Source: Eubacterium sp. 14-2
GTDB taxonomy: Bacteria; Bacillota; Clostridia; Lachnospirales; Lachnospiraceae
DNA: 64,000 nt
Direction of reading: 5' to 3'
NCBI RefSeq assembly: GCF_000403845.2
Contig: NZ_KE159568.1
Span: 310,001-374,000 of the forward strand
The notes below the pieces were generated by a model, which was not told the DNA's origin, searched no databases, and worked only from the letters and a program-made list of their open reading frames with translations. Position numbers and translations under genes: made by a program. Positions 44,679 to 51,730 of this stretch are shown in pieces; the stretch's first letter is position 1; every line of letters begins with the position of its first letter.

Positions 44679-44707
44679 AAAAAAAATCCCGCAAAACGCA
44701 GGATTCA
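44679..44707 (-). terminator. Intrinsic terminator in the queC leader
   Basis: On the minus strand ATCCTGC, a five-base loop and GCGGGAT (seven pairs, one G-U), followed by eight T. It lies between the riboswitch-like element and the queC ribosome site, the expected position for an attenuator. Confidence 0.8.
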
Positions 44708-44716
44708 ATAAAATCG

Positions 44717-44775
44717 GGTTCCCTAGTTTTGTTTAACGACAGGATGGTACGCTCGATTAATCGGGCCGAACTGTC
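44717..44775 (-). ncRNA. Candidate preQ1 riboswitch
   Basis: The minus-strand leader of queC has a GACAG/CTGTC stem (44771-44775 with 44738-44742), a loop holding a small CGAT/ATCG hairpin and CCC, and then GTTAAACAAAACTAGG. That A-rich tail closely resembles the conserved TTAACAAAACAAGG tail of known preQ1-I aptamers, and its GGG can pair with the CCC in the loop as a pseudoknot. The 28-base loop is longer than in class I, so a variant or class III type is possible. A terminator follows, so preQ1 probably switches queC off by attenuation. Pairings were read by eye. Confidence 0.6.
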
Positions 44776-44792
44776 TATTCAGTTGTATTGAA

Positions 44793-44821
44793 ATTATATT
44801 CCGCAAAACCCAGGATGTCAA
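44793..44821 (-). promoter_or_regulatory. Consensus promoter of the queuosine operon
   Basis: A perfect TTGACA, a 17-base spacer and a perfect TATAAT on the minus strand. Transcription would begin near 44786, about ten bases before the riboswitch-like stem. Confidence 0.85.
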
Positions 44822-44861
44822 CTATAAAAAATTTTATTTTTATACGCTTACTGTCTTTACG

Positions 44862-44900
44862 CGGGAGTTTGACAGTTGAATGAGAGAAAAAACACTTGCA
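44862..44900 (+). repeat. 39-base direct repeat, copy upstream of queC
   Basis: Partner of the copy at 42546-42584 (35 of 39 identical, same orientation). This copy runs straight into the transposase relic: its last 21 bases encode the first seven residues of that frame. Confidence 0.8.
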
Positions 44901-45296
44901 TTTTCCCTTTTTCCAGGTAATCCAAACGAACAGACATCCTTAAAACCCCTGGAACAGAAAGTGCTGGGTGAATTCGGATGCCGGAAATTTATTTACTGCA
45001 GTGATGCCGGACCCGGTTCAAAAGATATCAGAGTTTATAATCATATGGGTAAGCGTGTTTTCACCGTTACCCGGCCAGTCAAAAAATTAAAAAAAGAATG
45101 GGCGCTCTATCAGAAGACCATCCGGGAAAAACAGGTAGAACGTGTACAAAATTATGAAGAATGTTTCCGCATCATGAAGACAGATTTTTCAGCAAGACCT
45201 GTTTATCTTCAGGATGAAAACCGGGAGATAAAACACCTGTATTCCCATTTTGGGTGTTTCATCTCCCGCTCCCCTGTTTCTTTTTGTCATAAATAA
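44880..45296 (+). pseudogene. IS1634-like transposase remnant
   Basis: A 138-codon frame resembling the middle and C-terminal parts of IS1634/IS4-type DDE transposases: LAFSLFPGNPNEQTSLKPLE, KFIYCSDAGPGSKD, VKKLKKEWALY, then after an apparent deletion FSARPVYLQDENREIKHLYS and FGCFIS. Intact relatives are around 450-600 residues, so most of the N terminus and part of the catalytic core are gone. A stop lies directly before its ATG. Its end overlaps the convergent TetR gene by about 38 bases. No terminal inverted repeats seen. Confidence 0.75.
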
Positions 45297-45927
45297 CTAC
45301 CAGTTCCTGCAGTCTGTTCAGCAGTTTATCATCCACAATATCCAGGCCGAAGCCTTCCATCATCTGCCGGAACACCATGAACTTACGATAAGACTCCTCC
45401 GGAGTATCGTCAAGTATCATGGGATTCATCCAGGCATTGGCCACAAGAATAATCAGTTCTGCCAGTTCTTTTGGATATTCCGTCTGTATGGAACCATCCT
45501 CTATTCCCTGCCGGATAATGGGCTCAATGTAATGAGGCGCCACCTCATTTACCGTCTCATCCAGAAGACTGAACAGCAGTTTTGGATTATTATGAAAATT
45601 TGGAGCCACCGCAAAGATTTCATCCTGTACGGGCCGGCAGATGGATTCTCGAAAAATTGCTTTCAGCTTTTCTCTGCCGCTCAGGTCGGAACGATCTCTG
45701 ATTTTTTCCAGAAGATAATTGGACTCTGAAGTCATCCTTTCCGTCACTGCAATCAGAATATCTTCCTTTGACTTAAAATGATGATAAATAGCACCTTTAC
45801 TGAGTCCTCCCAGATGATTAATAATATCCTGCACAGAAGTATACTCGTAGCCTTTTTCCATAAACAGCCGGGTGGATACATCCAGAATCAGCTGAATCGT
45901 TTCTTCCGGATTCTTATTTCGAGCCAT
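45259..45927 (-). CDS. TetR/AcrR-family regulator
   Basis: A 222-residue repressor-type protein. The N-terminal helix-turn-helix is clear (TSVQDIINHLGGLSKGAIYH then HFKSKEDILIAV), followed by an all-helical ligand/dimerisation domain of about 160 residues with no family I can name. It lies between a transposase relic and nadA, 77 bases from the nadA end, with no adjacent transporter, so its target is not evident. Confidence 0.9.
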   Translation of the reverse strand: MARNKNPEETIQLILDVSTRLFMEKGYEYTSVQDIINHLGGLSKGAIYHHFKSKEDILIAVTERMTSESNYLLEKIRDRSDLSGREKLKAIFRESICRPVQDEIFAVAPNFHNNPKLLFSLLDETVNEVAPHYIEPIIRQGIEDGSIQTEYPKELAELIILVANAWMNPMILDDTPEESYRKFMVFRQMMEGFGLDIVDDKLLNRLQELVVIYDKKKQGSGR

Positions 45928-46004
45928 TCCTGTTTTCTTCCCCCTTAAAATCAGTCATGATATGTTTTCCCACGCCCCAGCAGCGTGTATATATGTCAGG
46001 TTTC

Positions 46005-46904
46005 CTATCCCAGTTCCAGCATACGCTCCAGAGGTTTTTTAGCACGGATCCGGAGTTCTTCGTCCATTTCCACCACATTTGTCATATTTTCCAGTGCTTC
46101 CACCACATTGTCCAGTGTGACCCGCTTCATATCGGAACATTTTTTCTGGCCTGCGTCAAAGAAAAGTTTTTTAGGCTTTTTCAGCTGCAGCTCATAGAGC
46201 ACGCCCATTTCTGTGCAGACAATAAATTCTTTTGCCTTACTCTCTGTCACATGTTTGATAATGCCTGAAGTGCTGCCCACATAATCCGCCATAGCAATCA
46301 CATCCATGGTGCACTCCGGATGTACCAGAATCTCTGCCCTTGGATGGATATCTTTCACAATCTGCACATTTTTGGCCAGAATGCTCGTATGTACATGACA
46401 GTATCCGTCATTGAAAATAAAATTTTTTTCCGGTACCTGGGAGGCCACAAACCGTCCCAGATTTTCATCGGGAATAAAATAAATATTCTTATTTGGCAGC
46501 GCCTTTACAATTTTCACCGCATTGGATGAAGTGACGCACACATCAGAATATGTCTTCAGTTTTGCAGTTGAATTGATATAACATACAACTGCCAGATCTT
46601 CATACTGTTTCCGAACCTCATTGATTTTCTCAACATCCGCCATATGAGCCATCGGACAGTCCGCCCCCATATCCGGCATAATAACCGTTTTCTCCGGATT
46701 GAGAATTTTCGCGCTTTCCCCCATAAAAGACACTCCGCAGAATAAAATGGTCTTTGCCTTTACCATTGTGGCAATTTTGCTGAGATAGAAGGAATCTCCC
46801 ACATAATCAGCAATTTCCTGCACTTCATCGTCCACATAATAGTGGGCGAGAATCACCGCATCCCGCTCTTGTTTCAACTGGTTGATTTTGTCTGTAACTG
46901 ACAT
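46005..46904 (-). CDS. nadA: Quinolinate synthase
   Basis: About 299 residues; condenses iminoaspartate with dihydroxyacetone phosphate to quinolinate in NAD synthesis, using a 4Fe-4S cluster. VILAHYYVDDEVQEIADYVG is the N-terminal signature; cluster cysteines are likely those in FCGVSFMGE, HPECTMDV and a third near the middle or C terminus. The ATG at 46904 has GGGAG seven bases upstream; a start at 46937 is less supported. nadB and nadC, commonly next to nadA, are absent from the window. Confidence 0.95.
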   Translation of the reverse strand: MSVTDKINQLKQERDAVILAHYYVDDEVQEIADYVGDSFYLSKIATMVKAKTILFCGVSFMGESAKILNPEKTVIMPDMGADCPMAHMADVEKINEVRKQYEDLAVVCYINSTAKLKTYSDVCVTSSNAVKIVKALPNKNIYFIPDENLGRFVASQVPEKNFIFNDGYCHVHTSILAKNVQIVKDIHPRAEILVHPECTMDVIAMADYVGSTSGIIKHVTESKAKEFIVCTEMGVLYELQLKKPKKLFFDAGQKKCSDMKRVTLDNVVEALENMTNVVEMDEELRIRAKKPLERMLELG

Positions 46905-46975
46905 ATCTTCTCCCGCTTTCCTTTCCAATAATAACATTTCACCATGCTTTTCTTTCTGCTTACTATCTCATAATA

Positions 46976-48121
46976 TTACTTTTCTGTCAAGAGAAGAAAT
47001 AATTCACGGAACCGTTCTTTCAGGGAAACGGCCAGAGTAATCCCCAGTTTTTTCAACGTCTGTTCCAGCGCCTCCATGGTTTCTGTCATATCTGTAAAGT
47101 CAGCGTTGGTTCCCATATGCCCAATTCGGATCACCTGCCCGGCAAGATTATCAAAAGAACCGGCCAGCATAATGTTGTGCTCCTTGCGCATGGCTGTGAG
47201 AATCTCCTGAGCTGTGGTTCCTTTCGGCACATCAAATACCGTAACTGTATTGGAAAATCCCTGTTTCAGATGAAGCTGCAGCCCTGCTTCTTCAAGGGCC
47301 TGTCTGCAGGCGGTTCCGATTGCAGCATGGCGGGAAATCATCTCCCTGTCCTGTTCAATATTATCAAAAGCTGCCCGCAGCCCGTAAATGTCACTGATGG
47401 GCATGGTATAGGGAAACCACTTCTTCTCATAATACCCGTCAAATATTTTCAGGCTGGCGTAGAAAGACGCAATGGGTGTTTTCCGTTCGTGCATGGCATT
47501 TTTTGCCTCCTGGCTCACCGTTACAAAGGTCAGTCCGGGAGGTGCGGAAACTGCTTTCTGAGAACCGCCGCAGAGAATGTCCACCTGTGCTTCTGTCACA
47601 TCCACCCGTTCCCCGAACATGGCAGAAACGGAATCCACTACCGTCAGAAGTCCGTACTTTTTCAGCAGAGGGCAGAGAACATGAATATCATTCAGCATAC
47701 CGCTGGGCGTATCACAGTGCACCAGTGTGGCGTATTTATAATCGTGGTTTTTCTCCAGAAATTTTTCCAGTTCTTCCGGGTCTATGGGCCTTCTGTCATC
47801 CACCGTGTACAACTCCGGCCGGCCTCCGTACATGGATACAAAATCTGCAAATCCTTTTCCGTAAATTCCGTTATCCAGCACCAGCACCCTGTCCTGGGGC
47901 TCCGTCAGGGAGGCACAGGCGGCTTCCAGCCCCAGAATTCCCTCCCCGGCCAGAATCAGCGTTTCATTTTCGGTGTGAAGCAGACGGCTGATCTGCCTGC
48001 AGGTCTCTCTGTAAAATTCTACAAAAGTTTCATCCAGATCCGGGTTGGTACACTCCCTGGCTCTGGCCAGACGAACATTTTCCTTTACCTGGGTGGGTCC
48101 CGGCGTCATAATCTTATACAT
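46976..48121 (-). CDS. Class V PLP-dependent aminotransferase (AGXT/serine-pyruvate type)
   Basis: About 381 residues. MTPGPTQVKENVRLA at the N terminus, AGEGILGLEAACASL, DSVSAMFGERVDV and the PLP lysine in CGGSQKAVSAPPGL place it with alanine-glyoxylate/serine-pyruvate aminotransferases; phosphonate aminotransferases share the fold. Substrate cannot be fixed from sequence. The ATG at 48121 follows AAGGA; the start at 48175 would add 18 basic residues without family support. It lies 71 bases before nadA and could be co-transcribed. Confidence 0.88.
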   Translation of the reverse strand: MYKIMTPGPTQVKENVRLARARECTNPDLDETFVEFYRETCRQISRLLHTENETLILAGEGILGLEAACASLTEPQDRVLVLDNGIYGKGFADFVSMYGGRPELYTVDDRRPIDPEELEKFLEKNHDYKYATLVHCDTPSGMLNDIHVLCPLLKKYGLLTVVDSVSAMFGERVDVTEAQVDILCGGSQKAVSAPPGLTFVTVSQEAKNAMHERKTPIASFYASLKIFDGYYEKKWFPYTMPISDIYGLRAAFDNIEQDREMISRHAAIGTACRQALEEAGLQLHLKQGFSNTVTVFDVPKGTTAQEILTAMRKEHNIMLAGSFDNLAGQVIRIGHMGTNADFTDMTETMEALEQTLKKLGITLAVSLKERFRELFLLLTEK

Positions 48122-48244
48122 AATTTTTCCTTCTTTCTGTCCTCTGTACGGACCTTTGATTTTTATCCGTATCATACCCTTTATGAGAAAAATTTTACAG
48201 AGCCAGATTCTTTCTTTTTTTCAATGCCAGAACAGGAAATTTAT

Positions 48245-49000
48245 CTAATTCCTTATCTGTGTTATCATATATGCAGCATATTCAAGGGCATTATTTTCAT
48301 CCCATTCTGTTGATTTATCAGATAAATATTCATCCAGTGCCTGTACTATTAAAGTTTGATACTTTTCAGGGACATTGCATATTCCCCATTTACCACCTTC
48401 CTGTTTTGACAGGATACGTTCTTCTTTTTTGTATGCTAATACTCTGCATAAGTTTAGAATAATGTAAGTGGGATTGTCCATTATTTCCGTTTCAGCTTCC
48501 TTAATATCACTCCAAATACTGTCAAAGTAGTCTTCTTTACTGACTGCTCCAAAGACATCTTTGATATCGTTTCCATAAAGACATTTTCCCCTGTGATAAA
48601 TAATAGTAAAATGAGCTGCCAGATCTTTATCTGTTCCCTTCATTTTATCAATATAATCTGAAGGATTCGTTTTATACCATTCTAAATGTGCAATAGAAAA
48701 GTGCAATTCGAAAGGGGTCGGATAAACAAACGGATTGCATACCTCTCTTTTAACAATGCTTAGTTCGATTCCTTTTGGAGGAGCATATGTATTTAATTCT
48801 ACAACCATATCCAAGAAGCGATGTTTTATGTTGTCCGGAATAGTTTCCTTTACTACAACCAGCAAATCAATATCACTTTTTTTCTCATTATAGCATCCCA
48901 TAACAGCAGAACCATGAAGATAAATCCCAATCAGATTATCTCCTGATATTTTCTGACTTTGTGTGACAAAACTTTTCAGTAAATCATTTAAAGCATCCAT
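48245..49000 (-). CDS. Aminoglycoside nucleotidyltransferase-like protein (ANT/AadA type)
   Basis: About 251 residues. The nucleotidyltransferase motif GSAVMGCYNEKKSDIDLLVV carries the G-S and D-x-D metal site, and a C-terminal domain of the AadA/DUF4111 type follows (LNLCRVLAYKKEERILSKQE, KWGICNVP). Such enzymes adenylylate streptomycin/spectinomycin, but many chromosomal relatives have unproven activity. The ATG at 49000 has GAGGAG nine bases ahead; starts further upstream abut that site. It is clearly more AT-rich than its neighbours, suggesting transfer. Confidence 0.82.
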   Translation of the reverse strand: MDALNDLLKSFVTQSQKISGDNLIGIYLHGSAVMGCYNEKKSDIDLLVVVKETIPDNIKHRFLDMVVELNTYAPPKGIELSIVKREVCNPFVYPTPFELHFSIAHLEWYKTNPSDYIDKMKGTDKDLAAHFTIIYHRGKCLYGNDIKDVFGAVSKEDYFDSIWSDIKEAETEIMDNPTYIILNLCRVLAYKKEERILSKQEGGKWGICNVPEKYQTLIVQALDEYLSDKSTEWDENNALEYAAYMITQIRN

Positions 49001-49237
49001 CTCTGACATCTCCTCAAAATATCTGCTACAGCGGTCAATCCTGATTTTATATCCTGCAGTTAAAATTTGCATATGCTATAATGCCAGCAGGCAAAGCGCC
49101 CACCAGGCCATCTGCTGTCCTTATGGTGCCTGCCCAGCCATTTGCTGATGAGGTGCAAACCACACCTGCTGCCACAGTCACAGGAATTATAACATATCAA
49201 CAGATAATCTTCTATTTCCTTCTTAAAAAACTACATA
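49001..49237. other. Intergenic stretch with imperfect tandem repeats
   Basis: Between the nucleotidyltransferase gene and rubredoxin. About 110 GC-richer bases (roughly 49070-49180) contain two imperfect 27-base copies (about 49107 and 49134) and, on the minus strand, a stop-bounded frame reading VTVAAGVVCTSSANGWAGTI followed by RTADGLVGALPAGIIAYAN. I do not recognise it; it may be a gene remnant or a repeat element. Confidence 0.3.
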
Positions 49238-49267
49238 CCAAAAAAGCACAGCCTGATGGGCTATGCT
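49238..49267 (-). terminator. Terminator of the rubredoxin gene
   Basis: On the minus strand AGCATAGCC, a short loop and GGCTGTGCT (nine pairs, one G-U), followed by a run of T. The stem begins within the last codons of the rubredoxin gene. Confidence 0.8.
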
Positions 49268-49425
49268 TCTTCCTTTACAAATACATCTTTTCCCAGTCCG
49301 CACAGAGGACATACCCAGTCCTCCGGCAAATCTTCAAAAGAAGTCCCCGGCGCAATTCCGTTGTCCGGATCTCCTTCTTTGGGATCATAAACGTAGCCGC
49401 AGGGCTCACAAAGATATTTATCCAT
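49261..49425 (-). CDS. Rubredoxin
   Basis: A 54-residue iron protein carrying single electrons in the cytoplasm of anaerobes, often to oxygen- and peroxide-reducing enzymes. The two iron-binding knuckles are CEPCGY (C6, C9) and CPLCGLGKD (C39, C42), with [20 protein letters not shown] and LPEDWVCP between them, all standard. AAAGGAG lies eight bases before the ATG, and a terminator overlaps its end. It is a single-gene unit. The first metal knuckle reads CEPCGY, where many rubredoxins have CxxCGY, so it is intact. Confidence 0.97.
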   Translation of the reverse strand: MDKYLCEPCGYVYDPKEGDPDNGIAPGTSFEDLPEDWVCPLCGLGKDVFVKEEA

Positions 49426-49544
49426 TTTTCATTCTCCTTTTCCTTTTTCTGTCAGTATATCCCATTCTGAAAAATATATACCTTCCGGACGCTGCTTATG
49501 GACATTTTGTCGGTTCCGTCCACTTTTCCATCAGAATTTTCCCA

Positions 49545-49610
49545 TTGACACTCCCTGCTTTCATAATATATAATCCAATTATATAAACTATTTATATAAC
49601 TGGATTATAT
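49545..49610 (+). promoter_or_regulatory. Promoter and large operator palindrome of the TetR gene
   Basis: TTGACA at 49545-49550, an 18-base spacer and TATAAT at 49569-49574. An inverted repeat with 20-base arms (49568-49587 and 49591-49610, 19 of 20 matching, three-base centre) covers the -10 box and ends next to the ribosome site. A TetR dimer bound there would block its own promoter, so autorepression is likely. Confidence 0.8.
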
Positions 49611-49620
49611 GGAGGTAACC

Positions 49621-50205
49621 ATGCCAAAACAGAGAATCACAAGAGAAATGGTTATTAACGCCGGGTTTGAAATAGCCAGAAAACATGGAATGGAAGGTGT
49701 TATGGTCAAAACCATTGCAGATACCATCGGCTGTTCTGTACAGCCCATTTACAGCTACTGCCAGAATATGGACAGCCTGCGGCAGGAGGTAGCCGCAAAG
49801 ACCAGTGACTTTATACGGAAGTATATCAGAGCCCACACTGACCCAAAAGACCTGTTTCGCAGTACCGGAAAAGCCTATATCCGGCTGGCCGAGGAGGAGC
49901 CCCATCTCTTTAAAATATTTATCCTGCACAGGCGAGACAGTATTTCCTCTCTGCAGGATTTATATGAGAAAGAAACCAGTCCGAAAGTTTCGGAATACAT
50001 TGCAGAGGAATTAAAAATCAGCATCTCTCAGGCAAAGCAGCTGCATTTGAACATGCTGATTTACACCATCGGCATGGGAACCATTTTCGCCATGACAACG
50101 CCTGGCATTCCTCTGAGTGAAATCCATACTCAGCAGGAGCTGGCCTGCCAGGCATTTCTGGCACAGATTTTAAATCAGAAGGAGGAAGATTTTCATGGAA
50201 AATAA
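49621..50205 (+). CDS. TetR-family regulator of the flavodoxin-like gene
   Basis: About 194 residues. The N-terminal helix-turn-helix is TREMVINAGFEIARKHGMEG with VKTIADTIGCSVQPIYSYCQ, followed by a helical effector domain containing LHLNMLIYTIGMGTIFAM, typical of the TetR C-terminal WHG-like group. The ATG at 49621 has GGAGG five bases upstream; the ATG at 49609 overlaps that site. The downstream flavodoxin-like gene overlaps by 11 bases, so both are under the palindromic operator at 49568-49610. Confidence 0.92.
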   Translation: MPKQRITREMVINAGFEIARKHGMEGVMVKTIADTIGCSVQPIYSYCQNMDSLRQEVAAKTSDFIRKYIRAHTDPKDLFRSTGKAYIRLAEEEPHLFKIFILHRRDSISSLQDLYEKETSPKVSEYIAEELKISISQAKQLHLNMLIYTIGMGTIFAMTTPGIPLSEIHTQQELACQAFLAQILNQKEEDFHGK

Positions 50206-50737
50206 AATTATAATTATCTGCAAAAGCAGTACCGGATTCACAAAAAAATATGCCAGTCTGATTTCCCGGAAAACGGGAGCCAGACTGGTGGATTTTAAAG
50301 AAGCATCCCCGGAGCTGATGTCCGGCTGCGATCTGGTTATTTTCGGAAGCCGCGCCCATGCAGGCCGAATTGACGGCTATAAGAAAATAAGAGAGATGTT
50401 TCACAAAAGCACTGCCCGCAGATTCCTGCTGTTTGTCACAGGAGCCACGCCTGCTGCCGCCAGCGGCACCATAAATGAATTCTGGGCTCAGAACCTCACC
50501 GAAGAAGAGCTGGCAGACATTCCGCATTTTTATATGCCCGGCGGCCTGTGCTATGAAAAAATGTCCCTGTCGGACAGACTGATGATGAAGGTTGCAGCAA
50601 AGATGATGAAAAAGAAGAAAAACAAGACTGCCCAGGATCTGGAATTTGAACGAGCAATCTCATCTTCCTATGATATTTCGGACAAAGCCTATGCAGAACC
50701 GCTGATTGCATTTCTAAGCAGCATCCGGGAATCCTGA
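50195..50737 (+). CDS. Flavodoxin-domain protein
   Basis: A 180-residue protein. IIIICKSSTGFTKKYASLIS is the FMN-phosphate-binding loop of flavodoxins, with a second strand LVIFGSRAHAGRIDGYKKI and a loop FVTGATPAA. It resembles flavodoxin-like oxidoreductases of the HemG/protoporphyrinogen-oxidase-like group, but has an extra basic C-terminal region (MMKVAAKMMKKKKNKTA), perhaps amphipathic. Electron carrier or small reductase is likely; substrate unknown. Its AGGAGG site lies inside the TetR gene. Confidence 0.85.
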   Translation: MENKIIIICKSSTGFTKKYASLISRKTGARLVDFKEASPELMSGCDLVIFGSRAHAGRIDGYKKIREMFHKSTARRFLLFVTGATPAAASGTINEFWAQNLTEEELADIPHFYMPGGLCYEKMSLSDRLMMKVAAKMMKKKKNKTAQDLEFERAISSSYDISDKAYAEPLIAFLSSIRES

Positions 50738-50829
50738 AAAAGGGCGGGTACGGGCTTTCTCCGGCCCCGGAGAGCTTCAGATGAAGGGACTTCAAAGCAG
50801 TAAATTTCAACTCCCCGAATCCTCTGCCC

Positions 50830-51609
50830 TTATCCAAGGGCCACGTCCAACACCATCATAATCAGAAAACCAAGGGCAAATCCCAGGGTACCCACATTGG
50901 AATGGCTGCCCTGAGAAGATTCCGGCAGAAGTTCCTCCACCACCACATAAATCATGGCGCCTGCCGCAAAAGAAAGAAGATAAGGCAGAAGGGGCACCAC
51001 AAGACCTGTCAGCAAAATGGTGACTGCTGCTCCCACAGGCTCCACAATACCGGAAAGGAGTCCCTGAAAAAATGCTTTCCGGCGACTTCCGCCCTCTCTT
51101 TTCAAAGGCAGAGAAACAATTGCTCCTTCCGGAAAATTCTGAATGGCAATGCCCAGGGACAATGCCAGCGCCCCGGTTCGGGAAATGGTCTGTTCTCCGG
51201 AAAGCAGTCCCGCAAACACCACGCCCACCGCCATGCCTTCCGGGATATTGTGCAAGGTAACGGCCAGTACCAGCATGGTGGTTTTTTTCAGTTTGTTTCC
51301 GGGGCCTTCCGGCTGTTCCGGATTCAGATGAAGATGGGGCACCATCCGGTCCATCCCCAGCAGAAAGAGGATTCCAAGGGCAAATCCCACTGCCGCCGGC
51401 AGAAAAGCCAGTTTCCCCATGGACGACGAAGCATCCATGGCAGGAATCAGAAGGGACCAGACAGAGGCCGCCACCATCACCCCGGAGGCAAATCCCGGCA
51501 GCGCCTTCTGTACCAGAGGTTTCAGTTCATCTTTTTTCAGAAAAAACACACTTCCCGCTCCCAGGGCTGTTCCCAGAAAAGGGATCAGCAGGCCAGCTAA
51601 AATATACAT
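50830..51609 (-). CDS. ZIP-family metal transporter
   Basis: About 259 residues, eight predicted helices. HNIPEGMAVGVVFAG in helix IV and IQNFPEGAIVSLPL in helix V are the metal-binding signatures of the ZIP (ZupT-like) family; a histidine-containing loop MVPHLHLNPEQ lies between helices III and IV. It probably imports zinc, iron or manganese. The ATG at 51609 follows AGGAG; a start at 51675 adds non-conserved residues. It lies 121 bases after feoB in the same direction, strengthening a role in metal supply. Confidence 0.92.
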   Translation of the reverse strand: MYILAGLLIPFLGTALGAGSVFFLKKDELKPLVQKALPGFASGVMVAASVWSLLIPAMDASSSMGKLAFLPAAVGFALGILFLLGMDRMVPHLHLNPEQPEGPGNKLKKTTMLVLAVTLHNIPEGMAVGVVFAGLLSGEQTISRTGALALSLGIAIQNFPEGAIVSLPLKREGGSRRKAFFQGLLSGIVEPVGAAVTILLTGLVVPLLPYLLSFAAGAMIYVVVEELLPESSQGSHSNVGTLGFALGFLIMMVLDVALG

Positions 51610-51730
51610 CTTTATTTCTCCTGTCTCTGTAAAAATTTCAGCCCGTACAGATGTGCGTGCGGCCCTCATATGCAAAACCGCCCATCCTGGCTTACCGTCA
51701 GTATTCCCCGAAAAAAGATTCTTACACCCC

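Noticed and set aside
50738-50829. CTCCGG/CCGGAG hairpin after the flavodoxin gene as terminator
   Set aside because: Short stem with a two-base loop and no T-run on either side; not strong enough to call.
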